A stretch of DNA of 64,000 nucleotides from Daedaleopsis sinensis (lineage: Eukaryota; Basidiomycota; Agaricomycetes; Polyporales; Polyporaceae): NCBI GenBank assembly GCA_033807695.1, contig CM066303.1, positions 186,001 through 250,000 on the forward strand, in the 5' to 3' direction. The translations under genes were made by a program, and so were the position numbers. How positions within the stretch are numbered: the first letter of the stretch is position 1; every line of letters starts with the position of its first letter. A model generated the notes under the pieces. The model ran no database searches, was not told where the DNA came from, and saw nothing but the letters and a program-made list of their open reading frames with translations. This document shows positions 48,699 through 59,407 of this stretch, in pieces.

Positions 48699-50456
48699 CT
48701 ACGTAGAGCGGTTCCGCGTACCGAACATCGCCCGGTCGTGGTGCCGAAGCAGCCATTCCCAGTCTTCGTTCCCGGCACCAAAGTCCGCGGGCCGTCGGAA
48801 CAACACCCTCGAGAGCGGCCACGGTTCAGATAGGACTCGACCGTGCGCAGGCGCGCCTCCCCCACTACCAGAACGCGCGGACACGGACGGGAGCACCCAA
48901 CGCAGCCGTGCGTTGTCACCAACGAGCTCGAGCGAGCTCGGATGGGGCGCGTCACACAGCTCCCGCAGACGATTATCATCTCCGTCGGCGGTGCTGCCTG
49001 GCCCGATGAAGTGGATGTAGCGCAGTCCAGGGCGTTTACGGATCTAGAACAGCAGCAGTTGAGCGCACGCGCACACATCAGAGCGGAATGGGGGGGGGGG
49101 GGGTGGAGACGTAGTACGTGCCAGGGTGCGCCACGCGTCCGCCGTCTCGCTGTCTCCTATGAGGAGCGCCGATAACTTTCGCGGCATGTGCACGAGGAGC
49201 GCCGATAAGCTCCGCGGCAGGTGCGCGTCAAGCGCTGCGAAGACATCTGCAGCCTCCGTCGCCCGACTGAGCGACCGGAAGTCGACCCCGAGCACCTCAA
49301 CGGAGGGGAGGACGTGCGGGATGATCTCAAGCAGGTTGGAGGAGTACTTGACGTCAAGGCGGGTCAGGTGCTTCTTCTCCAAGAGGAACGCCGAGAGGAA
49401 CTCCATCTGCATGGGATCGTACGCCCTGGGGACCAGTTTGAACGCGGTCAGGTGCGGGAGAGCCGTCGGGTGGGTGCGGAAGGCGACCAGGTGGTATGCA
49501 TGGGTGCCGGCGAGAGTGAGCGACCGGAGCTCCGTGAAGGCGAGGATGGGCTCGACGTCCTCCCTGTAGCCTGCGAGGTTGGTGAGCTCCAGCTCCCGCA
49601 GGCTGGTTTCGAGCCTTGCGCCCGGAGGGCCCCATGCTGGGATTTGAACACATAGCCGCACGGGTGGTATCACGCTCTCCGTGACGCACTCCACGAGAGC
49701 GCTGCGGCGTTCGTCCATCGTGTGGGTGTGATTAATATCCACGATTATCGTCGTTTCCAACTGGGGGTAATGAGGAAAGCAGTATGATCTCGGCAGGTCG
49801 TCTCGGAACTTGCACCTTAAAGTGCGTGCATCAGTATGGTGCTTGATCTGATCAGAAACATTCATTTACGGCACTCTGAGCTCGCGCAGTGTGGGGCCAG
49901 ATCCTGCCGCGAGTGCTTCCATGATCTCTGTGTCAAGAACCGGATGTTTGCCGTAGTAGAAGAACGACGAAAGGTTGAGATGGCGCAGAGCTTCGATGAG
50001 GGATGCTGAAGGTCACCGTAAGGGCACATAGTAACGTCAGGTCTTGCGCTCGACAATGAACTCACTGCGCTCAGTTGTCGTCTCCGCCGTGGCGTGGACA
50101 TATGCCACCACAGACACCTCCTTTACAAGTCGCGCGAACTCCGGCTCTTGCACGATGTGGCAGAGCAGATCGAACGTAAATATGTTCTGCCAGAGCGCAT
50201 CGTCGTCCTTTTCCGACCACTGCGTGGAGTGCTCCAGTGCGATGGGGTCTTTCGCGAACTGCCAGTAGCCAAAGAAGACTGTGATGCGAGAGAAGACGAG
50301 TGGCAGGGCGACATCGTGCAAGATCTTGGAGACCGCGAGACACGACCGTTGGTCCGACCTGGGAAGTTGGAGCAGGATCTGTTCCCAAAGCTCGTATGGC
50401 AGCTGCAGTGTGTGTAGCCCCGGCAGGGTGCGCTGAAGCCGAAGGTGAGGGTTCAT
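48699..50456 (-). CDS. F-box protein, family member 1
   Basis: Four exons (50456-50066, 50005-49870, 49815-49122, 49043-48699) sum to 1566 nt, giving 521 residues. The F-box is LPYELWEQILLQLPRSDQRS near the N-terminus; leucine-rich strands follow (LELTNLAGYREDVEPILAFT, LRSLTLAGTHAYHLVAF). The C-terminal exon carries the family module IRKRPGLRYIHFI, SLELVGDNARLRWVLPS, PWPLSRVLFRRPADFG and WEWLLRHHDRAMFG. Likely a substrate adaptor of an SCF ubiquitin ligase. The last intron (49121-49044) must start with GCACGT to keep frame; a GT donor four bases later would shift it. That intron contains a run of 14 G, a risk for sequencing error. The gene at 55026 is its closest relative here. Confidence 0.8.
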
Positions 50457-50726
50457 CGCAGGTCAGATGAGGTTCGAGTACAAGGACGACGAGGAAGGCT
50501 CTCACCCGATATACTCCGCACGCCGACGCACTGGTCCGCGAGGCAATCGCCGGAATCGGTGGTTTCTCAGCACTCTCTCACCAGAGTCAAAGTGCTTACC
50601 CAATCATTTGTGATTTAAGTCTTTGAATTTCTCGGTAGACGTATCCATCGGATATGGCGCTATGTACATTAATAAAGCTCTTTGGTGAGGCCTCTCACCC
50701 GCTCGCTAACCCTTTGGAGGCAACTG

Positions 50727-52622
50727 TTATTGTGCTCCTCCGTCGAGCGCTGAAGGATTCGCTGGATCTTGATGCTCTTCTCTGGGGTCGCCCATAACGT
50801 AGTCCTTGATGTAAGCGTTGTTCCCGCGGACGTTGAGGAACGAGTACTGGAGGTGATTGTTAGTATTTGTACACGAGCGCGCCAGGCACTTATGACGAAC
50901 CTCCGCCAACTCTACACCGCTGTGTCGATTGTAATTCGCGTACACAACGTTGATCTGCGATGTCATCAGCGATGAATTCATTACGGGCATGATGGACGCA
51001 CCTCGCAGTGAAAAGGGCGCAGCCCGGATGCTTCTAGCAACTCCCACCACTGAAGAAAATCCTCGAACCGCTGCTTCCAAACGTGCAGCTCAATCTGCAG
51101 CTGGCCGAATGGCAAGAGGCCCTCGCGCTCGGCGATGCTCCAGCCCGAGTCTGCACCAGCGACGAACTTCGCGCCGGTAGGTGGCGCCGCGCCTTCGGTC
51201 GTGAAGTCCTCTATTATTCTGCGGAAGGTCTGCCACTCCCATCCTTCCATATCCAACCGGAGAAAATCGATGTGGGAGTGGCCTACGGGTGGGATAAGTG
51301 TGCGAACAGCCGCAAGCATGGGGGGACACACCGTTCTCAGCCATGATGCTCTTGAGAGTCCATGTCTTCGGATCGTCGTCATGGTCGTGCCTGTCGCTCG
51401 CGCCGAGGGCAAGCTTTGCGAAGTGCGCACGATCTCGAAGAGAGTGCGGGATATCTTTCTGCGCGCCGTCTCCTTTCGTCGAGTCGTATATCCATACCTG
51501 GCAGAAGCGGGTTGACTGGAGCAATGTCGATTCGAACGAGTAGGAAGAGTCAATACCTGAGCGCATGGACAAGTTTTAATCAGTACTCGTCAGAACATGT
51601 ATAGAAGCCGCAGACCCGCCGGGATATCCATACCCGCGCAAACCCGTGCCCGTAGCCCACGGGTACGGGTCTACGCGGGTACAGGTACGAGTATGCCAAG
51701 TGGTCGTGGTCACGGGTATAACCGTGCTGCACCCTACGCCTATGAGCCCCAGTAGGTCGCCTTGTTTTCATAAGTCACCTTCGAGAGAAGAGCCAGGGCG
51801 ATACCCGTTGAGTAGAGGAGATGACTTGTACGGAACGTGACAGGGCCATCTGCTCCTGTTCTACCCACAGCACGGCAGCGTATTGCCTGTATGCCGCTAT
51901 GCGTGCGCCTCTCAGCATGTCACTGGAGCCATGACATGTCTTGTCCCAGAACATCCCTCATCGCGCAACACACAGTCTGACGGGACGAGGGGGCTCGTGC
52001 GGGGTATAGACTACAAGGCCGCAGGGTTGTTGTGGGCAGTGCGAGACAGAGATTGGGATTGCAAGGAATGTAGCCAGCGCAGGTTGAAGAGAACGTACCG
52101 AATGAATATATCACGCAGTCGGGCTTATCCTGTATCCGCGAGATCCCGCACATCCACTTCCCTCCATCTCCGAGTGCCCCAAGCCTGTCCACCTCGTGCG
52201 GACAGCTGTACACCGGCGGGAAGAAGTCCCCTGGGAGGGCGTCGGGCCCAGTGAGGCTCGCGATGACAAGAATCGGTCGAGGGACGCACAAACAGTGTAT
52301 GGGGGCCATGGGTCCTGGTTTAGAGGGAACCTGAACAGTCGAGGCTGTCAACAACGGTGCGAACGACTGCCCCCGGCCGTGAGACGTACATGGCGAGCTG
52401 CGCGGGCGTTGGGCCGAACCGCTTGATGAGGTCTTGGCGTTGGGGGAGCATCGCGCGATACTTGCGCTCCTCGCGGTCCAGTCGTACTTGCAAGTCATGG
52501 TTGAGATGATATGTGACAGACCGTCGGAGCGGGGAATGCGTCAGGAGCCAGTACCCGCACAAGACGAGCGCGAGGATGCCGATAGCGTAGCGGGGATGGC
52601 GCTGAAGCGCGAACTTTGGCAT
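50727..52622 (-). CDS. Membrane-anchored methyltransferase-domain protein (Methyltransf_22-like)
   Basis: Multi-exon gene. The N-terminus (MPKFALQRHPRYAIGILALVLCGYWLL, shown in parts: basic start, then hydrophobic AIGILALVLCGYWLL) is a type II signal anchor, suggesting a Golgi or ER lumenal enzyme. The catalytic part has SCPHEVDRLGALGDGGKWMCG, an SAM-site-like CVIYSFGI, DPKTWTLKSIMAENG, IDFLRLDMEGWEWQTF, LQIELHVW and, at the end, VYANYNRHSGVELAEYSFLN. This order matches the METTL24-like family found in fungi and animals, whose substrate is unknown to me. The exon ending at 52099 and the one starting at 51556 are separated by a 542-bp intron, ten times the local norm, holding a TACCCG-rich insert. 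A foldback transposon ends 120 bp upstream of the start codon. Confidence 0.82.
51614..51720. repeat. TACCCG/CGGGTA-rich tract inside an intron
   Basis: Many overlapping copies of ACCCG and its complement CGGGT in both orientations (for example CCCACGGGTACGGGT), giving local self-complementarity. It lies in the 542-bp intron of the methyltransferase gene and probably explains that intron's length. No terminal repeat or target duplication could be fixed. Confidence 0.6.
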
Positions 52623-52673
52623 CGTGTGAGAGCAGCTGGTCGTCGTCTGCTAGACGATTGACACCACAACAAT

Positions 52674-52730
52674 GACGACGACGACGACAGCTACAACGCG
52701 GAGGAGGGATGGGAGGAGGAGGAGGAAAGG
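52674..52730. repeat. (GAC)5 and GGA-rich microsatellite
   Basis: Five GAC units at 52674-52688 followed by an imperfect GGA-rich purine tract to about 52730, between the methyltransferase start codon and the foldback element. Confidence 0.7.
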
Positions 52731-52742
52731 TAGGGAAACATA

Positions 52743-53105
52743 CTGCCATTTTCACACCGCTTGTCGTTTGGGCGCGCGCGTCGTGAATGGCGCCACACGA
52801 CAAGCTCTCCCAAATCCTCCCCCTTTGAAACTTCGAAACTCGATATCTCCTGAACCGCTGGCCGTAATGCCTTGATTTCTTCATTGTTCTACTCTACTTG
52901 GCGATCTGCATCTCTCGGTGCTCTAAGCTTGACGATCGGACCACTCTACCCTCCCCGGCCACAATGCCCCCAGTTCAGCCACTCCGATGCTCGACAGTGG
53001 ATATCTCCTCAATGGATCCATATTTCGACACGAAGTCTTCGATATCTTGGCTTGGAGGCTAGTGGGAGGATACGGGCTCGATTTGGTACGTCCCTCATCG
53101 CTCCT
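52743..53105 (+). repeat. Left outer arm of the foldback element
   Basis: 363 bp, identical to the reverse complement of 54124-54486. The first mismatch is at 53106 (T versus C). Homology continues with many differences to about 53345. Confidence 0.92.
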
Positions 53106-54123
53106 TGCTCTCATCGGCAACTGGCTTAACCCCTGCCATATCATCCACAGTCCTCATCCTGCTAGGGAGGTTGCTGGGATGCATGCATCCTATTCTGGCA
53201 CTGCTCGACGACGCGCTTTGGACGGTACTCATTGTTACTCGATGCGGCCGCTGCATCGTTGCAGACCACAACGTCCTCGGAGCTGCCACCCTCGACACTC
53301 GAAACACGATTCCTCTTCAACCACGCTGGATATTGGTGTGATTTCTGCGGATTCGTGATCTGATCTTAAGGGCATATCTACTGCATTGAGAATGCTTGTG
53401 AGTGTTCTACATATATATCTATCGTGTATATCCGCTTCCCCACCCAGTACTCCTCTTGGAGGCGATATACTACTATACTCCTTCTCATTCATGGTCTCAT
53501 TTACCAGAATATATACCATGTGAGCATCTGCAAGTGTTGGGAATGAGTAAGAAGTCTTCTTTGTGTCAATCAAATACATTTTCCATGGAAATATGGACTA
53601 CTGCAACGTATGTCCATGCTTCATGGGGTTCACAGAGAGCACATACAGGGTTGTGATCTAGGACGCCTATGTCGTCTTTCTGGTGACTATTTTCCACTCA
53701 TTGGAGGTGCTTAAAACATATTCCAGTGGTATTGACACGAGTAGGCATGATAGCTATCATGTTGTACAAGGGGGGCACATGGGAGGTACTAACGGCGAAA
53801 GAACGGATGGTGAAAAACACACCTATCTTCCTCTATACCCTCCAAACGACCCATCCGATCCTAAATCAAGAAGAATCACATCCATATCCATCGTAGTTGA
53901 AGAGGAATTGTGTTTCGAGTGTCGAGGGTAGCAATTCCGGGTGCGGTGTGGTCTGCAACGACGCAGCCGCAGCGTCGGGTAAAGACGAGTACCGTTCAGT
54001 GTGCATCGTCGAGTAGTGCCAGAGTATGAAGCATGTAGCCTTCCCAGCAGTCTTCTTAGTAGGTTGGGGACGGTGTTTGCGCGGATGATATGGCAGGGGG
54101 TGAGCCGGTCACCGCTGAGAGCG

Positions 54124-54486
54124 AGGAGCGATGAGGGACGTACCAAATCGAGCCCGTATCCTCCCACTAGCCTCCAAGCCAAGATATCGAAGACTTCGTG
54201 TCGAAATATGGATCCATTGAGGAGATATCCACTGTCGAGCATCGGAGTGGCTGAACTGGGGGCATTGTGGCCGGGGAGGGTAGAGTGGTCCGATCGTCAA
54301 GCTTAGAGCACCGAGAGATGCAGATCGCCAAGTAGAGTAGAACAATGAAGAAATCAAGGCATTACGGCCAGCGGTTCAGGAGATATCGAGTTTCGAAGTT
54401 TCAAAGGGGGAGGATTTGGGAGAGCTTGTCGTGTGGCGCCATTCACGACGCGCGCGCCCAAACGACAAGCGGTGTGAAAATGGCAG
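54124..54486 (-). repeat. Right outer arm of the foldback element
   Basis: 363 bp, identical in reverse complement to 52743-53105. The diverged inner part spans about 53880-54123; there the putative splice acceptor seen in the left arm is changed. Confidence 0.92.
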
Positions 54487-54488
54487 TA

Positions 54489-55025
54489 AGTAAATGTTCT
54501 AGACTCTGTTACGTCCCCACATAATCAAATTGAAGTCCGCGTTGGCGCCCATGCCCGCGCCAGCGCCCAATGCCATAGTGATCGGTCTGCATGACATCAT
54601 ATCATACTCAACGCCGCGGCTAACTATACCACGCGGATCCTCGCATTGAGAGGTTCTGTGCGCGTATCGTGCGACTGCAGCTCCTGTGCAGACTCAGATG
54701 TGCGCAGGAGGTGCGAGAGGTGAAGAGAAAGATATCGTCAATCTTTGGGCGCGATCAGAAAAGAGAACGAGACTTTCATCAGTGAGGGCTCTACTTGCTA
54801 GCATTAAGAAAGAAGAAGATAGTCTCAGAGGCTAAGATAGCTGTTGACGATTGTTTAAACGGCCTGGATTGCTCCCACCAGTAGACAGTCCCTCCCTCTA
54901 AAGACCGCATGTACGTGGGTTAGTCAGCTTTCCCACTTGAGATGCGTCTAGGAATACCCGAGTTGGGTGAGCGCCTCGCGCCTTAAGCTTGTCCTGGTAT
55001 TTGTACCCGCCTTGCCTAACCTGCA
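54489..55025. other. Intergenic, no supportable gene
   Basis: About 540 bp between the foldback element and the next F-box gene. Nothing recognisable was seen. Confidence 0.5.
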
Positions 55026-56723
55026 ATGTATCGCCATCTTCAGCACATTGAGGATCTACGTGCACCGCAGCTACCATACGAACTTTGGGCACAGATTCTG
55101 TTCCAACTTCCCAGGTCGGACCAACGGTCGTGTCTCACGGTCTGCAAGATCGCGCACGCTGTCGCCCTTCCACTCGTCTTCTGCAGCATCACAGTTAACT
55201 TTGGTTGTTGGCAGTTCGCAAACGACCCCGTCGCACTGGAGCACTCCACGTGGTCACCAAAAGACGTCGACGCGCACCAGCGGAACATGCACACTATGGA
55301 TCTACTCCGCCATATCGTGCAAGATCCAGAGTTTGCGCGACTTGTGAAGGAGATGTCTGTGGCCGCATTTGACTACGCCGCGCCGGAGGAGACTGAGCGC
55401 AGTGAGTACATTGATTGTCGGGCTCGGATTCTATGGGCCCTTACGGTGACCATCAGCATCCCTCGTCGAAGCTCTGCGGCACCTCAAACTCTCGTCGTTC
55501 TTCTACTACGGCACACGTCCGGATCTTGACACGGAGATCATGGACGCACTTGCGACAGGATCTAGTCTCACACTCCGCGAGCTTAGAGTGCCGTAAATAA
55601 ATTTCTTAGTCACAAGGTGGCACCTCACTGACGCACACGCTTCAAGGTGCAGGTTCCGAGAGGACCTGCCGAAATCATACTGCTTTCCACGTTTCCGCCG
55701 GTTAGAAACGACCATCATTGTGGTTATTGATAACGCCCACTCGCCTCGCCCGACGGACGGACACCGCCGTGCTCTCATGGAATGCGTCACGGAGAGCGCG
55801 ATACCCCCCTCGCGGCTATGTATCCCAGGATGGGGCCCTTGTGGCGCAAGAATCGAGACCAGCCTGCAGGAGTTGGAGCTCACCAACCTCGCAGGCTGCA
55901 CAGAGAACCTCGGGCCCATCCTCGCCTTCACGCAACTCCGTTCGCTTACCCTGGTCGGCGCACAAGCATATCATCTGGTCGCCCTATGCTCGGATCCGAC
56001 CTTTTTCCCCCTCCTGAACGCATTCAAACTGGTCCCCAAGGTGAACAGCCTGGTCCTCCTGTGGTTGTGTTCGCAGTTCCTCAAGGAGAAGAGGCACCTG
56101 ATCCGCCTCGACGTGAAATACTCCTGCAAGCTGATCGAAGCTATCCCGCACGCCTTGGCCTCGGTCGAAGTGCTCGGGGTCGACGTCCCGTCGCTCGCGC
56201 TGGAGACGGACGCTGTGGATGTGTTTGACTCCCTCGACGCGCTCCTGCCGCGAAACCTCTCGGCGCTCCTCGTTTACCGTGGCTCGGTTCGTGATAGCGC
56301 GACGGCCGACGCGTGGAGCAACCTGGCAGGTATTTCCCCCTCGCTCTGCTCTCATGGCATGTCTGTGCGCGTGCTCAACAGGTGCTGCTCCAGATCCGCA
56401 AGCGTGCAGGACTGCGCTATATCCACTTCATCGAGTCGGGACGCACTACGGCCACGGACGGAGACGATCACTTGCAGAGACTGTGCGACAACGCTTGTCC
56501 GACATCGCTCGAGCTCGTCGGCGACGGCTCGCGAATGCACTGGGTGCTCCCGTCCGGATCCTCCGAGGGAGCCGCGCGTACGCACGTTCTGTCTGAGCCG
56601 TGGCCGCTCTCGACGGTGTGGCTCAGGAGGCCCGCCGACTTTGGCCGCGGTCACGAAGGTTGGGAGTGGCTGCTTCGGCACCACGACCAAGCGATGTTCG
56701 GTATGCGAGCTCCGCTTTGCTAG
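55026..56723 (+). CDS. F-box protein, family member 2
   Basis: Four exons (55026-55401, 55457-55592, 55647-56325, 56394-56723) sum to 1521 nt, giving 506 residues. The F-box is LPYELWAQILFQLPRSDQRS. Exons 1 and 2 join as ERTSLVEALRHLKLSSFFYY; exons 2 and 3 join as LRELRVPCRFREDLPKSY. Leucine-rich strands follow (LQELELTNLAGCTENLGPIL, LRSLTLVGAQAYHLVAL). The C-terminal module is IRKRAGLRYIHFIESG, SLELVGDGSRMHWVLPS, PWPLSTVWLRRPADFG and WEWLLRHHDQAMFG. The last intron (56326-56393) has to begin GCAGGT to keep frame, as in the paralog at 48699. Intact; probable SCF substrate adaptor of unknown target. Confidence 0.82.
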
Positions 56724-57091
56724 TGTGCTATATCCGAGTCGATGCTGACACGCTGATATTCGCCCTAGGATAAAGCTGGTATAAGTATAGGCCACACTTC
56801 CGACCGTTCACATGCACCCTGCTGAAACACAATGCGGGGTACGAGCTTTGGCAACCCCCCGGGTCTATTGCAGAAGGTGTATTTTACTAAAAGAGTGCCT
56901 GTCGAGTGCGAGGAGAGTCATCACGCGACTCGATTTTGATCATCAGCAGACACAGACTCGCAGTATGCTTTACTTACGGAACGAGGAGGTATGGAAACTA
57001 CAGACGGCTTGTTTCGACGGTCGCTCATACGAGCCGACTAAATTAGAGTCCGGAATAGAACGTCCCTGGATACAAATGTTCTGTTCATTCG

Positions 57092-58869
57092 TCAGCGTCG
57101 CCTCACAATGCAAACAATCAGAACATTTGTACCTAGAGATATGTCATCGTGGTGTCGCAGCAGCCACTCCCACTCCGCGCACCCGAAGTCCTCCGCGGTC
57201 CGATGCGCGACCTTCTCAAACGGCCACATCGCGGAGTAGTATGGGTCCGCCGGGGCATCGTACGGATGGTCGGCCACGGAATCTACTTCATCGCGCAAGA
57301 TCCACCGCAGGCACGGACCGTACCCGACGAGCTGCAGGGAGTCTGGGTGATCCTCGAGCAACTGCTGCTTCAGGTCCATGTCACCCTGCGCGTCGAGGAC
57401 ATGCAGGTATCCGAGGGAGGTACGCTTCCGGATCTACACAGGCATCAGTACCCGCGGCGTCCACAGCGGAGACTCAGGATCTGACACGCACCAAGTCGAT
57501 CCACTCCTTAGGCTGCGGATACGGCTCCGCCTGTGTATCGGACGGGTTGAGGATCTGAACATCGATGAGCAGCGCGGATAGGCGCAGTGGGATGCTCTTA
57601 TCCATGCGCTGTATCTCGCTACTGGACCAGCGGTGCGACAGTAAGTCGAAGCCGAGTACACTGAGTGCCGGCAGCTCGGGGAGGCTGTCCCAGATTTGCG
57701 GCACAAGCGAGTCGGGTTCCCTGTTGAGGGTGAGATCGAGCATCCGCAGATGTCGTTTGTTCGCGAGGAAAGCGCACACGGCGGGTGTGAGTCGGGACGA
57801 AGAGTATTGCATGGCGTCGCTTATGATTTTCAACGCGGTGAGTTTGGGGAGCGCCGCCGGGGACGCGGTGAGAAGGGGTACGAGCTGATCTGTGATCGTT
57901 TGGGAGCTGAGGCCGCACAGAGACAAAGAGCGGAGGGCGGTGCAATGGTGGAAGACGAGCGTGAGCCCGCCGAGGTCATTAGGTTCGACGATCTCGAGCT
58001 CTTGGAGCTCAAAGAAGGAGCGGATGGGGAAGTCCCAGATAGCGCTGCCCGGAAAGACGGATAGATGGGTCAACGCGATTGAGTTCGCTTCGATGTCGCT
58101 GACCAGGTCTTGGGGGTGATCGTACTCGTCGTGCATAGTGTGATAGTCATGCACTAACCGTAACACACGGAGACTGGGGAGGCGACATAGAGATAATTTG
58201 AGTGCCGCCACGTACCTGCCGATTCAAACGAGTGTCAGTCGCTCCGATCCGTGCTGCGACAGTATACCTTTCGACGGTCGGACGAAGCTCTGGATACAAT
58301 TTCGACAAATCACTGAGCACTTACGGGAGATAGATCTCGGTAAGTAGCGGCCCTGATGATTTGGCTAATGCGTCCAAGACGAATGGTTTGGGCAGGAGGG
58401 ACTCGGAGGGATACCAGTGGAACGATCGGAGATTGTGCATCGCTTCAAGCGCCTCCTCTAGAAGACCTTTGGAAGAGTGCTTTAAGTTCATTGATTTGGT
58501 CAGACATCCTCCTGCTGATTACGTACGCAGCTCAAAGACTCTCTCGCCGATAGAGTATGGACGAACATACAGCCTCCGGATATACCTCGAAAAGGCCGGA
58601 GTGCGTGAAATGTGTCGGAGGAGTTCCCAGGTGATGGTGCTGCGTCGTTCCGTTTCTTCGGAGACAGATTGATCAAGAAGACCGAAGGGAGAACCCTGCC
58701 AGTTATCGCTGTATTTCTGCCACATTCCAAAGCAGATGGTGACGCTGGAAAACAGGTAGGAGAGCGAAATGTCGTGGTGGAGTTTGGAGACAAAGAGACT
58801 CGTCCTTTGTTCATCTTTGCCGAGGAAGTTGATGACAACTCTCCATATTTCTGGAGGAAGTTTGAGCAT
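57092..58869 (-). CDS. F-box protein, family member 3
   Basis: Four exons (58869-58527, 58466-58325, 58215-57492, 57433-57092) sum to 1551 nt, giving 516 residues. The start MLKLPPEIWRVVINFLGKDE opens directly into the F-box. Leucine-rich strands include LRSFHWYPSESLLPKPFVLD, LRVLRLVHDYHTM, LRSLSLCGLSSQTITDQLVP and LRMLDLTLNREPDSL. The C-terminal exon reads IRKRTSLGYLHVLDAQG, SLQLVGYGPCLRWIL, AMWPFEKVAHRTAEDF and WEWLLRHHDD, so it is a diverged member of the same family. Its last intron keeps a normal GTGCGT donor (57491). The copia 3' LTR ends 133 bp upstream of the start codon. Confidence 0.82.
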
Positions 58870-59002
58870 TTTCGACGGTGAGTATTTGCTCTACGCCACG
58901 AGCCCGAGTCACCAGGAATGGCAGGCCCTACTAGTAGAGATAGTTAGCTATTCATGCAATGTGTACAGTAACGGCGTCAAGCAGCAGATAAATTGATGTA
59001 CT

Positions 59003-59294
59003 TGTTCAAATAGCAGAGGGGTCTGGTAGAGACAGTCAGACTCAGCGTATGCGTAGCAAGAGCTGTATATTATACCTGGTAGAGACAGTCAGACTACAAT
59101 ACATGTCAGTCGAGTATCTCTACAGTAGAACAAGTAAAGAACGTTACCTCAGCGTATGCGTAGCAAGAGCTGAGGAAAAGAGAGACGCGAGGACTCGAAA
59201 GGAAAAGGGTGCGCTTAGGTAAGCTAGAGCGCTTACCGAGCGACTGTACAGTACTACGATGTCCAGTGTACTACTACGTAGGTAACTACTTTCA
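59003..59294 (-). repeat. Copia 3' LTR with internal direct repeats
   Basis: The left border (59003) is fixed by identity to 63979-64000. The right border (about 59294) is inferred from a TG start on the minus strand preceded by a G-rich GAGTGGGCGTAT possible polypurine tract. Two direct repeats lie inside: a 20-bp unit at 59023-59042 and 59076-59095, and a 25-bp unit at 59041-59065 and 59148-59172. Confidence 0.7.
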
Positions 59295-59407
59295 ATACGC
59301 CCACTCAATGGGTCAGCGTAGTGTACGAATGTCAATGCATGTAGGAGTAAGAAACAAAAACGAATGTGGTGTGGGTTCAATGGGAGAAAACGAGTCAGAA
59401 ATGAAGG

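Larger units (their letters stand above)
52743..54486. mobile_element. 1.74-kb foldback element with very long inverted arms
   Basis: The two ends are inverted copies beginning CTGCCATTTTCACACCGCTT and flanked by TA on both sides (52741-52742 and 54487-54488), a TA target duplication. The outer 363 bp of each arm are identical. The next 230-240 bp inward are homologous but clearly diverged. About 540 bp of unrelated, featureless DNA fill the centre. Both arms carry the same gene-like fragment: an exon ending in FRHEVFDILAWRLVGGYGLDL, a GTACGT donor, and in the left arm an acceptor followed by VLILLGRLLGCMHPILALLD. No transposase was recognised. It is either a non-autonomous foldback transposon carrying a captured gene piece or an inverted duplication. 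Confidence 0.85.
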
